Position numbers and translations under genes: made by a program. 64,000 nt of DNA from Hyphomicrobium sp. (lineage in GTDB: Bacteria; Pseudomonadota; Alphaproteobacteria; Rhizobiales; Hyphomicrobiaceae): NCBI RefSeq assembly GCF_019744875.1, contig NZ_JAIETU010000005.1, forward strand, positions 806,001 to 870,000. Reading direction: 5' to 3'. Under the pieces are notes generated by a model. The model made no database searches, was not told the DNA's origin, and saw nothing but the letters and a program-made list of their open reading frames with translations. This document shows positions 34,170-42,827 of this stretch, piece by piece; position 1 is the first letter of the stretch, and each line of letters begins with the position of its first letter.

Positions 34170-34931
34170 ATGGCGGAGACAGTCAAAGCGGCCGTCGTAA
34201 CCGGTGCGGGAAGCGGCATCGGGCGCGCGGTCGCGGTTGCGCTGTTCGACGCCGGGTTCGATGTCGCGCTCGCGGGGCGACGGGCGGCAGCCTTGGACGA
34301 GACGGCGGCGCTGTGCGCGCCTCATGCAGGCCGGCGCGTTCTCACGATTCCAACGGACGTGGCGGACGAAGCGGCGGTGGCGCATCTTTTCGAGACGGCG
34401 GAGCGCGCGTTCGGGCGCGTCGACGTGCTGTTCAACAATGCCGGAGCATCCGCGCCTGCCGTGCCGATCGATCAGATCACGCCTGCCCAATGGCGCGCGG
34501 TCGTCGATGTCAATCTCACCGGTGCGTTTCTCTGTGCGCAGGCGGCGTTTCGCATCATGAAGGCGCAACGGCCGATGGGCGGGCGCATCATCAACAACGG
34601 CTCGATTTCCGCCGTCACGCCGCGTCCGTTTTCAGCGCCCTACACGGCCACCAAGCATGCGATTACCGGGCTCACGAAGTCGCTGTCGCTCGACGGGCGC
34701 GCGCACGACATCGCGTGCTCGCAGATCGACATTGGGAACGCGGAAACGGAGATGACCGAGCCGATGGCGCGTGGCGCGTTTCAGGCGGACGGGTCCGTGC
34801 GTCCCGAGCCGCGCATGGATGTGTCACACGTTGCTGAGGCCGTGGTCTACATGGCCGGTCTGCCACTCTCTGCCAACGTTCAGTTCATGACGCTGATGGC
34901 CACCAAGATGCCGTTTATCGGCCGCGGGTGA
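34170..34931 (+). CDS. Short-chain dehydrogenase/reductase
   Basis: 253 aa SDR oxidoreductase. It has the cofactor loop [16 protein letters not shown], the NNAG motif ([11 protein letters not shown]), the catalytic Ser in [10 protein letters not shown], and [20 protein letters not shown] with the Tyr-x3-Lys pair. No acidic residue typical of strict NAD enzymes is obvious at the end of beta-2 (LAGRRAAAL), which hints at NADP use. Substrate cannot be assigned. It starts 13 bases after the hydroxybutyryl-CoA dehydrogenase, with a weak ribosome site. Confidence 0.88.
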   Translation: MAETVKAAVVTGAGSGIGRAVAVALFDAGFDVALAGRRAAALDETAALCAPHAGRRVLTIPTDVADEAAVAHLFETAERAFGRVDVLFNNAGASAPAVPIDQITPAQWRAVVDVNLTGAFLCAQAAFRIMKAQRPMGGRIINNGSISAVTPRPFSAPYTATKHAITGLTKSLSLDGRAHDIACSQIDIGNAETEMTEPMARGAFQADGSVRPEPRMDVSHVAEAVVYMAGLPLSANVQFMTLMATKMPFIGRG

Positions 34932-35026
34932 GCCTCTTCTGTCACATATCCGTATTGCGCGGGGTTAGACGCTAACCTACATCTTCGCGAGACGTTTTGC
35001 GTTCAGCAGTCCGGGGTCGGGCCTCG

Positions 35027-35422
35027 ATGCCGTCGAATGTCGCCATTTCTTGGGTCGTGTTGCCGCTTGCTGCCATTCTCATGGCGGCGGGAGGCTGCGC
35101 GTCTGTCCAGGATTTCGCGGGCGTTCCGCGCACCGGGCATCAGAAGGACGGCACGTACATCGTCAGCGAAGAGGACGAGAAGCTTGCCTGCCGGCAGATC
35201 CACGATCGCCTGGAGATGCTGAGCCGCCAGCTCAAGATGTTGCCGCAGCAGGCGGCCATCGAGGAAAGAAGCCGGCCCATGACCGTCACGGCCGCGTTCG
35301 GGCGCATGTTCGGCGAGCCGGGAGCCGGGCTTACGGCGACGACCGAATACCAGAAGGCGTCGGCCGAGTCGGACGCGCTCAACGCGCTGCTCGTCAAGAA
35401 GAAGTGCATTCAGAACAATTAG
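35027..35422 (+). CDS. Putative lipoprotein
   Basis: 131 aa protein from the ATG at 35027. A hydrophobic signal (SWVVLPLAAILMAAGG) ends in a lipobox-like AAGGC, so the mature protein probably starts with a lipidated cysteine. The rest is mostly helical with charged residues (EEDEKLACRQIHDRLEMLSR) and contains two further Cys. No named family recognised. The in-frame extension to 34997 has no export features. Confidence 0.72.
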   Translation: MPSNVAISWVVLPLAAILMAAGGCASVQDFAGVPRTGHQKDGTYIVSEEDEKLACRQIHDRLEMLSRQLKMLPQQAAIEERSRPMTVTAAFGRMFGEPGAGLTATTEYQKASAESDALNALLVKKKCIQNN

Positions 35423-35480
35423 CGCCGTTTCGGATCCGGCAGCGCCTGCGACCTTTGGTTCAGGTCTACTCGCGATCGGC

Positions 35481-35521
35481 GCCAAAAAACGAAAATGGCG
35501 GCCCGTTTCCGGACCGCCATT
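35481..35521 (-). terminator. Terminator after the PepSY gene (- strand)
   Basis: AATGGCGG (35494-35501) pairs with CCGCCATT (35514-35521), with a further CCG/CGG step inside across a C-A mismatch and a TTTC loop. On the - strand it runs into TTTTCGTTTTTT. It lies 37 bases after the stop codon at 35558. Confidence 0.82.
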
Positions 35522-35557
35522 CTCCCCCTCGGCGCGGAGCGCGTGCCGAGCGAGCGG

Positions 35558-35824
35558 TTAGTCGCGCTCGCGCTTGATGATGGCGCCGTTGCGGATGTCG
35601 ACGTCGTACACGCCGCCGTTGGCGTGGCGGGCGTTGTCGACTTCAAACTTGCGGTCGTCGCGATCAAATTCGATGCGCTGCCACGACGTGAAGCCATTGG
35701 CGCGCAGGACGCTGCCGACGCTCGAGCGTTCGGCGGCGGTTGCGGGACGGTCGTCTGCGAGCGCGGGGGCGGCGAGCGTTGCGGCGAGTGCGAGCGAGCC
35801 TGCGAGGGCGGCAATCTTCTGCAT
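35558..35824 (-). CDS. Secreted PepSY-domain protein
   Basis: 88 aa exported protein. A signal peptide (MQKIAALAGSLALAATLAA, cut after ALA) precedes a single PepSY-like repeat: VGSVLRANGFTSWQRIEFD, FEVDNARHANGGVYDVDIRNGAII. The ATG at 35824 follows GGAGA by about nine bases; an ATG five codons earlier is possible. It is the first of three such proteins around the two-component system at 35946-37999 and lies 121 bases downstream of the kinase gene. Confidence 0.8.
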   Translation of the reverse strand: MQKIAALAGSLALAATLAAPALADDRPATAAERSSVGSVLRANGFTSWQRIEFDRDDRKFEVDNARHANGGVYDVDIRNGAIIKRERD

Positions 35825-35945
35825 AAGTTCGTTCTCCATCTGAAAGTGAATTGGGGCGGCTGCCCGATAGACCAGCCAGCGTTCAACGGAGCCACCATGC
35901 CTTGGGACCCCTGACGGTGGCCTGATGGAGGGTGTCAGCGGATTG

Positions 35946-37337
35946 TCAGGCGCGCGGCTTCGACTGGCTGGAGCGCGCGGCTTGCTCTGGGCGCGGCAGG
36001 CGCACGGTGGCGGAGAGGCCGGGCTTTGCGTCCGCGAGCGACAGGGTGCCGCGCCAGGATTCGAGAACGTCGGTGACGATGGCGAGGCCGAGGCCCGCGC
36101 CCGAGCCGCTTTCGTCGAGCCGGCCGCCGCGGCGCAGGGCCTCGGTGCGTTGATCGGCCGGGATGCCGGGGCCGTCGTCGGCAATGGTCAGCACCGCGAC
36201 GGCGCCGTCTTCGTTCGCCGTGATGGTGACGGTGTGCGCGGCATGGCGCGCCGCGTTCTCCACGAGATTGCCGACGGCTTCCGACAGATCGTCGCGATCG
36301 ATGGCGGCCATGAGACCGCGCGGCAGCTCCACGATCCAGTCCAGGCGCTGGCCTTCCGGCATCTTCTGGACGACGCGGACGATCTGCTCGATCGAGGTGG
36401 CGATGTCGGTGACGGCTTCGCGATGCGGGCGCGCGAGCCGGACGCGCGCCAGCTCCCGCTCGACGGTACGCTGCATCGTGCGGATGACGGTCGACAAGCT
36501 TAGCGCGGCGGCGGTCTGGCCATCCTTGGCGAGGCGATCGACTTCCGTCTGCAGCACCTGCAGCGGCGTGCGCAGGCCGTGCGCGAGATCGCCGGCGCGG
36601 GTTTTGGCGCGCACGATCTCGACGTCGCGGGCTTCGATCAGGGCGTCGATCTCCTGGGCCAGCGGGCGGACCTCGTCGGGGAAGCCGGACGAGCCGAGCT
36701 GGCTTTCCTTGCCGGCGCGAACGGTGGCGAGGCGCGTGCGCACGGCATCGAGCGGGCGCAGTCCGATCGTGACCCAGGCCCATGTTGCAGCCAGCAGGAG
36801 CGCGCCGATGATGGCGAGCAGCGGCGTCAGGTCGAGCGCGAATTCGCGCGTCGCCTTCGAGATCTCCGCTGCGTCGATGGCGGTGGCGATGCGCGCCGTG
36901 CCGCCGCCCACGCGCGCGGGAAGCTCGACGCGGCGCTGTAGGAGATAGAGCTGCGTGTTGCCGGGTCCGGGTATGCGGTGATGATGGATGGCGTCATCGA
37001 CGGTGGCTTCGGGAGGAAGCGCCAGATCCGTATCCCAGAGCGAGCGCGAGCGAAGCACGGTGCCGTTCTGCTCGTGGATGATCTGCCAATAGAGACCGGA
37101 GAGCGGCACGTCGAAGCGTGGATCGGCGGGTGGGGCGGCGAGCCGAAGCTGGCCCGAGGCGGTGCGTTCGAGGTGGGCGGTGATCTGGTTCAGGTGCACG
37201 CTGAGCTCGGCGTCGATGCGCCGCCCCGCGTGGCGTTCGAACAGGATCGTCAGGCCGTACGCGGCGAGCGTGAGCGCGACAAGCGTGGATGCTGCGCCGG
37301 CCAGCAACAGCCGCAACCGGAGCGATCCGAAGCTCAT
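35946..37337 (-). CDS. Sensor histidine kinase
   Basis: Membrane sensor of 463 aa. Transmembrane segments at about residues 9-33 and 168-190 enclose a periplasmic domain of about 135 residues. A HAMP-like segment follows, then the phosphoacceptor His253 in RAGDLAHGLRTPLQVL, the N box LVENAARHA, and the G boxes DDGPGIP and GSGAGLGLAIV. It resembles the PhoQ/QseC-like OmpR-partner kinases. Its start overlaps the end of the response-regulator gene by four bases (ATGA), so the two are coupled. The signal is unknown; the PepSY neighbours suggest an envelope cue. Confidence 0.93.
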   Translation of the reverse strand: MSFGSLRLRLLLAGAASTLVALTLAAYGLTILFERHAGRRIDAELSVHLNQITAHLERTASGQLRLAAPPADPRFDVPLSGLYWQIIHEQNGTVLRSRSLWDTDLALPPEATVDDAIHHHRIPGPGNTQLYLLQRRVELPARVGGGTARIATAIDAAEISKATREFALDLTPLLAIIGALLLAATWAWVTIGLRPLDAVRTRLATVRAGKESQLGSSGFPDEVRPLAQEIDALIEARDVEIVRAKTRAGDLAHGLRTPLQVLQTEVDRLAKDGQTAAALSLSTVIRTMQRTVERELARVRLARPHREAVTDIATSIEQIVRVVQKMPEGQRLDWIVELPRGLMAAIDRDDLSEAVGNLVENAARHAAHTVTITANEDGAVAVLTIADDGPGIPADQRTEALRRGGRLDESGSGAGLGLAIVTDVLESWRGTLSLADAKPGLSATVRLPRPEQAARSSQSKPRA

Positions 37338-37999
37338 TCGGTACCGTCCGACAGCACGTAGCCGAAACCGCGGCGCGTCTGGATAACGTCGGCGCCGAGT
37401 TTCCTGCGCAGGCGCGTCACCACGGCTTCGAGGGCGTTGGCGTCGCGAGCGTCGTCGTCGCCGTAGAGGTGCTCGATCAGCTCGCTCGGCGAGACGACGC
37501 GACCCTTGTGGTGCATGAGATAGGCGACGAGGCGATATTCGAGCGGGGAAACGGCGATGTTGGCGCCGTTGATCAGCACCTTCATCTGGCGCGTGTCGAT
37601 GGTGACGGGCCCTGCCTCCATGACCGGCGATCCGTGTCCGGCCGAGCGGCGGATGAGGGCGCGGACGCGGGCCATCAGCTCTTCGACCTGGAAGGGCTTG
37701 GCGAGATAGTCGTCGGCGCCGGCATCGATGCCTTCGACGCGTTCCGGCCAGGCACCGCGCGCGGTGAGAATCAGCACGGGCATCTGGCGCCCGGCCGTGC
37801 GCCAGCGCTTCAGCATCGTGAGGCCGTCGAGCTTCGGTAGTCCGAGGTCGAGGATGACGAGGTCGAAGTCTTCGGTGTCGCCCATGAACCACGCATCCTC
37901 GCCGTCGGAGGAGACGCGGCACTGATAGCCGGAGGCGCTGAGCGCGGAGGAAATGCCCGCAGCGATGGCGGGTTCGTCTTCGACGACGAGGATGCGCAT
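37334..37999 (-). CDS. OmpR/PhoP-family response regulator
   Basis: 221 aa regulator: receiver domain with acidic pocket (VVEDEP), phosphoacceptor Asp51 in LVILDLGLPKLDG, and a conserved Lys in DYLAKPFQVEELMARVRALIRR. The winged-helix output domain follows (LTPxE-like SPLEYRLVAYLMHHKGRVVSPSELIEH is split as SPLEYRLVAYLMHHKG and VVSPSELIEHLY; then VVTRLRRKLGADVIQTRRG). It is sandwiched between a PepSY gene (one-base overlap) and the kinase gene (four-base overlap), so all three form one operon. Confidence 0.95.
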   Translation of the reverse strand: MRILVVEDEPAIAAGISSALSASGYQCRVSSDGEDAWFMGDTEDFDLVILDLGLPKLDGLTMLKRWRTAGRQMPVLILTARGAWPERVEGIDAGADDYLAKPFQVEELMARVRALIRRSAGHGSPVMEAGPVTIDTRQMKVLINGANIAVSPLEYRLVAYLMHHKGRVVSPSELIEHLYGDDDARDANALEAVVTRLRRKLGADVIQTRRGFGYVLSDGTE

Positions 38000-38367
38000 C
38001 AGTCGTCATCCTCGATGGACAGGATGGCTCCGGTGGCGGCATCGACATCGACTTCGAGCAACTTGCCGCGGGCGTCGATGACGTCGAATTCGTACACGAG
38101 GCGGCCGCCGTCCTCGACCTCAAGCTCGACGGCGAGGATTTTTCCGGGAAGCTTCGGCTTGACCATCTCGGTGATCTCGGAGAGCGAGCGGATGCGCCCA
38201 TCGAGAAGCGCCTTGCGCGCGATCTCCTGGTCGCGCGCGTCGTCTCCGGCGCGAACGGGCGCGGTGTAGCCCGCGAGAACGAGCGCCGCGGCGAGGGCCA
38301 AGGTCCGCGCGAGGGGCGCGCGCAAGAGGGGCGTCCGCAAGTGGGGCAATGTTGTCCAAGTTATCAT
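37999..38367 (-). CDS. Secreted PepSY-domain protein, first gene of the two-component operon
   Basis: 122 aa. A basic/hydrophobic N-terminus (ARTLALAAALVLAGYTAPVRA) acts as signal peptide, and residues 45-122 form a PepSY domain: EITEMVKPKLPGKILAVELE, GGRLVYEFDVIDARGKLLEVDVDAATGAILSIEDDD. It overlaps the response regulator start by one base. PepSY domains are thought to inhibit proteases or bind peptides in the envelope, so this protein may be a sensor accessory or a target of the system. Confidence 0.87.
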   Translation of the reverse strand: MITWTTLPHLRTPLLRAPLARTLALAAALVLAGYTAPVRAGDDARDQEIARKALLDGRIRSLSEITEMVKPKLPGKILAVELEVEDGGRLVYEFDVIDARGKLLEVDVDAATGAILSIEDDD

Positions 38368-38503
38368 CGCTTAGTGGTGCACTTTTCTGGCTGACACGAC
38401 GCTGACGGCGGGCATCAGCGGGAGATCAGGGCGGGTCCCGCATAACGGGGCATCGGCGGGTGCTTGGTGCTCCCGCTCCCTCTTTATAAACGGAGACGAT
38501 ATC

Positions 38504-38803
38504 ATGACGAAGCTTTTGGCCGCATCCGCCCTTGCCCTGTCCATCGCGCTTTCTGCAGCCGCTGTTCCGGCTCTGGCGGGCGACGACGACTATGTGGGCG
38601 GCCCGAACGTGCCGCGCGACCAGTGGATGACGACCTCGGCCGCTGTCCAGAAGATCGAAGCCCAGGGCTACAAGGTGCACGAGATCGAGGCCGATGACGG
38701 CGTGTTCGAGTTCGAGGCGACCAACTCCTCGGGCGCGCGCATCGAGGGGCATGCCCATCCGGCTACGGGTGAAATTCTGAACACCCGCCCCGATAACGAC
38801 TAA
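38504..38803 (+). CDS. Secreted PepSY-domain protein, divergent from the two-component operon
   Basis: 99 aa exported protein. Signal peptide MTKLLAASALALSIALSAAA (cut after ALA), then a single PepSY-like unit: AVQKIEAQGYKVHEIEADDG, FEFEATNSSGARIEGHAHPATGEIL. It resembles small proteins often found under control of PepSY-linked OmpR systems. The 136-base divergent region to the operon at 38367 probably carries shared promoters. Followed by a terminator hairpin. Confidence 0.87.
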   Translation: MTKLLAASALALSIALSAAAVPALAGDDDYVGGPNVPRDQWMTTSAAVQKIEAQGYKVHEIEADDGVFEFEATNSSGARIEGHAHPATGEILNTRPDND

Positions 38804-38846
38804 CACCGCTCCGGCTGCGTTCGTAGCCGGGTCCACGACACGCGGG

Positions 38847-38882
38847 AGCCGCGGTGCCTGATGCAGGTGCCGCGGCTTTCTG
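38847..38882 (+). terminator. Hairpin after the divergent PepSY gene
   Basis: AGCCGCGG (38847-38854) pairs with CCGCGGCT (38870-38877), with an inner CCTG/CAGG step. The tail TTCTGTT is only moderately T-rich, so termination is likely but not certain. Confidence 0.6.
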
Positions 38883-38898
38883 TTGCGCGGCGCTCTGC

Positions 38899-39204
38899 TC
38901 AGGTGCCGTGGCGTTTGCGCGTTGCTGCGGCTTTTCTTGCGGATGCGGATCTCGCGGCGGCGGGGCGTGCCGCCGCGGCGCGGCCGCCTGCTTTTCCACC
39001 CTTGTGTGCGGCGGGATGGCCCGTCGTCTTGCCGCGTCCCGATCCGCCCGGTTTCTTGCCGCCGCCGTCATCCTTGTTGACCGTGGCCCATGCGCGCCGC
39101 TCGGCTTCCATGGTGCCGACGCCCTTCTTCTCGTAGCCCTCGGCAATGTGGTCCGCCTTGCGTTCCTGCTTGGCGGTGTACTTTCGTTTATCTCCCTGCG
39201 GCAT
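38899..39204 (-). CDS. Small basic protein with Lys/Ala/Arg-rich tail
   Basis: 101 aa. The ordered N-terminal part, MPQGDKRKYTAKQERKADHI and EGYEKKGVGTMEAERRAWATVNK, is a conserved domain of unknown function found in many Rhizobiales and sometimes annotated as plasmid stabilisation protein. Residues 52-101 are Gly/Lys then Ala/Arg-rich, histone-like and probably nucleic-acid-binding. The ATG at 39204 is preceded by AAGGAGG at ideal spacing. Function unknown. Confidence 0.75.
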   Translation of the reverse strand: MPQGDKRKYTAKQERKADHIAEGYEKKGVGTMEAERRAWATVNKDDGGGKKPGGSGRGKTTGHPAAHKGGKAGGRAAAARPAAARSASARKAAATRKRHGT

Positions 39205-39433
39205 GTGAGCCTCCTTGTGCACGATGCGTGATCAACAGCGCGCTCTTGGATGAGTTCCCTCGTGCCTCCGAATGCTCGAGCCCGGGTGCGTCGCTTCGCT
39301 CGTACGATAGTCGAGAGTGCGAGTTTGACCTTGCTCTCGCTGCGTCGCGCGGCAATGGTACGTGCAGAGCGTATCGCATGCCATGGCGTGGCCTCGCGGC
39401 GCTCGACCTCAGCATCGAACAAAGGACGGACGG

Positions 39434-41032
39434 ATGACCGAGACCTTTCGCGTGCTCATTGCGGACCCCATTCACGACGACGGTCGCAAGCTTCTCGAGC
39501 AGTGCGGTGATCTGTCGGTCGACGTCGCGCTGGGGCTGGACGAAGCCGCTCTCGTTGCACGAATTCCCCAGTATGACGCGCTGATCGTGCGCTCGAAGAC
39601 GCGTGTGACGGCGCCTGTGATCGCGGCCGGAACCGCGCTCAAGGTGGTCGGGCGCGCCGGCATCGGCGTGGACAACATCGACGTGCCGGCCGCGACGGAG
39701 CGCGGCATCGTGGTGTTCAACACGCCGGACGCGAACGCGACGACGACGGCGGAGCTGACGATCGCGCACCTGTTGTCGCTCAGCCGCCATCTACCGCAGG
39801 CCGATCGCTCCGTGCGGAGCGGCGCGTGGACGCCGACGAAGTTCGTCGGCGCGGAACTCGCCGGAAAGACGGTCGGCATCATCGGATTCGGCACCATCGG
39901 CCGGCTCGTCGCGCAGCGGTGCGCGGGCCTCAAGATGCGCGTGCTCGCGTTCGACCCCTTTGTGCAGCCGGACATCATGGCGCAGTCGGCGGCCGAGCCG
40001 CACGATCTCGACGCGCTGCTGGCGGCGTCCGACTACGTGACGCTGCATTGCCCGATGATCGACAAGACTCGCAATCTGATCGACGCCAATCGCATTGCGC
40101 TGATGAAGCCCGGCGCGCGGCTGATCAACTGCGCGCGTGGCGGGCTCGTGGACGAAGCCGCACTCGCGGACGCGCTGACGCGGGGGCATCTGGCCGGCGC
40201 GGCGCTTGATGTGTTCGTGCAGGAGCCGCCGAAGGAGTCGCCGTTTTTCGCGCTCGACAACGTCGTGCTGACGCCGCACCTCGGCGCCTCGACCGAGGAG
40301 GCCCAGCAGGCGGTGAGCGTGCGCATCGCCGAAGACATCGCGCGGTTCCTGAAATCCGGGGCGGCGGAAACGGCCGTCAACCTGCCGCGGATTTCAAGCG
40401 AACAGTTCGGCCGCACGCGGCCCTACCAGGAGCTTGCTCATGCGCTCGGCCGTCTTGTCGGCGCGTTGAGCGACGGGCCGATCAGCGAACTTGTGGTGCG
40501 CCTGTTCGGCGCGGTGGCCGACCTCGATGCGCGGCCGATCACGGCGGAGGCTCTCGTCGGCGTGCTGGATAAGCGTCTCGCCGGGCCGGTCAACAGGGTC
40601 AATGCGGCGCATCTGGCCAAAGCCCAGGGTATCGCGTTTCGCGAATCGCGCTCGGAGCAGTCGCGCGACTATGTCTCGCTTATCGAGGTCAGCGCCGTGT
40701 CGAACGGCGTGACGACGACGGTCGCGGGAACGCTGCTCGGCGGGCGGTCGCCGCGCCTCGTGCGCATCGACTCCTTCGATGTCGAAACTGTGCCGCGGGG
40801 CCATTTCCTGTTCACGAGGCATTCCGACCAGCCCGGCGTCGTCGGCGCGCTCGGCAACATCCTGGCGGCGGAAGACCTCAACATCTCGCGCATGCATGTC
40901 GGCATCGACGGCAACGGCGGGGGTGAGGCGGCGATCGCGCTGATCAGCATTTCGTCGCCGATCTCCGACAAGGGGCTTGCGGCGGTGCGCGCGCTTCCGG
41001 CCGTCGACACGGTCGTGACATTTGAACTATGA
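39434..41032 (+). CDS. serA: D-3-phosphoglycerate dehydrogenase
   Basis: First enzyme of serine synthesis, 532 aa (long, type I form). It has the 2-hydroxyacid dehydrogenase fold with GRAGIGVDNID, the NAD loop GIIGFGTIGRLVAQR, NCARGGLVDEAAL and the catalytic His in TPHLGASTEEAQQ. An intervening ASB-type domain is followed by a C-terminal ACT domain (GHFLFTRHSDQPGVVGALG, LNISRMHVG) that usually binds serine. The ATG at 39434 follows AAAGGACGGACGG. It lies 97 bases upstream of serC, reversing the usual serC-serA order. Confidence 0.96.
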   Translation: MTETFRVLIADPIHDDGRKLLEQCGDLSVDVALGLDEAALVARIPQYDALIVRSKTRVTAPVIAAGTALKVVGRAGIGVDNIDVPAATERGIVVFNTPDANATTTAELTIAHLLSLSRHLPQADRSVRSGAWTPTKFVGAELAGKTVGIIGFGTIGRLVAQRCAGLKMRVLAFDPFVQPDIMAQSAAEPHDLDALLAASDYVTLHCPMIDKTRNLIDANRIALMKPGARLINCARGGLVDEAALADALTRGHLAGAALDVFVQEPPKESPFFALDNVVLTPHLGASTEEAQQAVSVRIAEDIARFLKSGAAETAVNLPRISSEQFGRTRPYQELAHALGRLVGALSDGPISELVVRLFGAVADLDARPITAEALVGVLDKRLAGPVNRVNAAHLAKAQGIAFRESRSEQSRDYVSLIEVSAVSNGVTTTVAGTLLGGRSPRLVRIDSFDVETVPRGHFLFTRHSDQPGVVGALGNILAAEDLNISRMHVGIDGNGGGEAAIALISISSPISDKGLAAVRALPAVDTVVTFEL

Positions 41033-41129
41033 CGGACGAGCGGACGCGCGGGCTGTCCGCGCGGCGCACCTCATCTGCGCGGCGCATTGCCCGGCCCATG
41101 CCTGAAACGCGATTGAACGGTTCAATACG

Positions 41130-42293
41130 ATGACATCCAAGCCCGCCCTCAGGCCGTCGAACCCGCAGTTTTCGTCGGGACCGTGCACCAAGCGTCCCGG
41201 CTGGTCGACGGCGGCGCTCGACGGCGCGTTTCTCGGCCGGTCGCATCGCTCTAAGGAGGGGCGTGCGCGCCTCAAGCGCGCGATTTCGAAGACGCGCGCC
41301 TTGCTCGCGCTGCCCGACGACTTTCACGTCGGCATCATGGCGGGATCGGACACGGGTGCGTTCGAAGCGGCGATGTGGTCGCTGTTGGGCGCGCGCGGCG
41401 TCGACGTGCTGGCGTGGGAGAGTTTCGGCAAGGGCTGGGTGACGGACATCGTCAAGCAATTGCGCCTCACGGACGTGCGCGTGCTCGAAGCCGACTACGG
41501 GGCGCTGCCGGATCTTTCGGCCGTCGATTTCTCACGCGACGTCGTGTTCACATGGAACGGGACGACTTCGGGCGTGCGCGTGCCGGATGGATCGTGGATC
41601 CCGGATGCCCGCGAGGGCCTGACGCTGATCGATGCGACGAGCGCGATCTTCGCGCAGCCGATCGACTGGACGAAGGCCGATGTCGTCACGTACTCGTGGC
41701 AGAAGGTGCTCGGCGGCGAAGGCGCACACGGAATGCTGATCCTGAGCCCGCGGGCGGTGGCGCGGCTTGAGGCCCATGTTCCGGCCTGGCCGATGCCGAA
41801 GCTGTTTCGCCTGACGAAAGCGGGCAAGCTCGACGCAACCATTTTTCAAGGCGACACCATCAACACGCCCTCCATGCTGTGCGTGGAGGACTATCTCGAC
41901 GCGCTGTCGTGGGCCGAAAGCGTGGGCGGGCTCGCGGGTCTGATGGCGCGCGCGGACCGCAACGCGCAGGTGCTGTTCGACTGGATCGCGCGCACGGGCT
42001 GGGTCGAGAACCTGGCGCAGGATGCCGCGACGCGCTCGAACACGTCGGTCTGTCTTCGCATCGTCGATCCGGCGGTTCTCGCGTTGCCCGACGCGGCTCA
42101 AGCCGCGTTCGCAAAAGAGATCGCGCAGAAGCTCGAAGGCGAAGGCGTGGCGCTCGATATCGGCTCGTATCGCGATGCGCCGGCGGGTCTGCGCATCTGG
42201 ACGGGCGCGACGGTCGAGAGCGCCGATCTCGAGGCGCTGACGCCCTGGCTCGACTGGGCCTTCGCCGAAGCCAAGGCCGGGCTCGGGGCATAG
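41130..42293 (+). CDS. serC: Phosphoserine aminotransferase
   Basis: PLP enzyme of 387 aa that converts 3-phosphohydroxypyruvate to phosphoserine. It belongs to the alphaproteobacterial/archaeal-type SerC, starting [21 protein letters not shown] and carrying [50 protein letters not shown] and the PLP lysine in [16 protein letters not shown]. Works directly after SerA. Phosphoserine phosphatase is not in the window. Confidence 0.95.
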   Translation: MTSKPALRPSNPQFSSGPCTKRPGWSTAALDGAFLGRSHRSKEGRARLKRAISKTRALLALPDDFHVGIMAGSDTGAFEAAMWSLLGARGVDVLAWESFGKGWVTDIVKQLRLTDVRVLEADYGALPDLSAVDFSRDVVFTWNGTTSGVRVPDGSWIPDAREGLTLIDATSAIFAQPIDWTKADVVTYSWQKVLGGEGAHGMLILSPRAVARLEAHVPAWPMPKLFRLTKAGKLDATIFQGDTINTPSMLCVEDYLDALSWAESVGGLAGLMARADRNAQVLFDWIARTGWVENLAQDAATRSNTSVCLRIVDPAVLALPDAAQAAFAKEIAQKLEGEGVALDIGSYRDAPAGLRIWTGATVESADLEALTPWLDWAFAEAKAGLGA

Positions 42294-42553
42294 ACCCGGG
42301 GCGCGTAACACAGACTTCGCTGTCCGTTTTTCCGATCGCCTATCGGCTGAGCGGTACGAGAACCTGTGTCCTCTGGCGGACGCAGGACAATAGCGGTCCG
42401 ATGTTTGTTTTACTCTCGCAACCCAATGAAATTGCGGAACATTTTGTAGTGCCTCATAAAGGTTGTGCCAAGCGCGCTGGCAGCCTCTTCAAACTCACAA
42501 ACTCCTCACTCTCACGTGCCCCCATTCCAGAAAAAACGTCGGAGGACTTTCGA

Positions 42554-42772
42554 ATGATGAAGCCTGCCTGCACCGCACTCGTCGCAACCCTGATGGCCGC
42601 TGCGGCGGTTCCCGCTGAAGCCGGTGGCCGCGGCGGTCACGGTGGCCACCGTGGTCCCAGCATCAATCTCGGCGCAATCGTCAACACGGCTGCGAAAATC
42701 AACGTGCTCAACGTCGTCAAGGCCCGCGTCGGCCTGGGCCTCGGACTCGGCCTGGGCATCGGCGGGCGCTGA
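42554..42772 (+). CDS. Small secreted Gly/His-rich protein
   Basis: 72 aa exported protein. The start ATG at 42554 has GGAGG nine bases upstream. A signal peptide (MMKPACTALVATLMAAAAVP, cut after AEA) is followed by [13 protein letters not shown] and a hydrophobic C-terminal half (VNTAAKINVLNVVKARVG and repeats of GLGL). No family recognised. The 260 bases before it, after serC, hold no other gene and are comparatively A+T-rich, so it likely has its own promoter. Confidence 0.68.
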   Translation: MMKPACTALVATLMAAAAVPAEAGGRGGHGGHRGPSINLGAIVNTAAKINVLNVVKARVGLGLGLGLGIGGR

Positions 42773-42790
42773 TCGTCCGTTCGTCCTTTC

Positions 42791-42819
42791 GGGGCGGCGC
42801 GCCCTCCTTGCGTCGCCCC
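42791..42819. terminator. Hairpin between convergent genes
   Basis: GGGGCGGCGC (42791-42800) pairs with GCGTCGCCCC (42810-42819) with one G-T pair. It sits between the ends of the small secreted protein and the outer-membrane protein genes. No T-tract follows on either side, so efficiency is doubtful. Confidence 0.45.
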
Positions 42820-42827
42820 GGCTATCG

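Noticed and set aside
39223-39433. A serC-type leader RNA upstream of serA
   Set aside because: Alphaproteobacterial serC leaders are known, but I could not match a conserved stem or terminator pattern here with confidence.
42402-42553. Upstream extension of the small Gly/His-rich secreted protein (from an ATG at 42402)
   Set aside because: The extension would bury the signal peptide, and the ATG at 42554 has a much better ribosome site (GGAGG).
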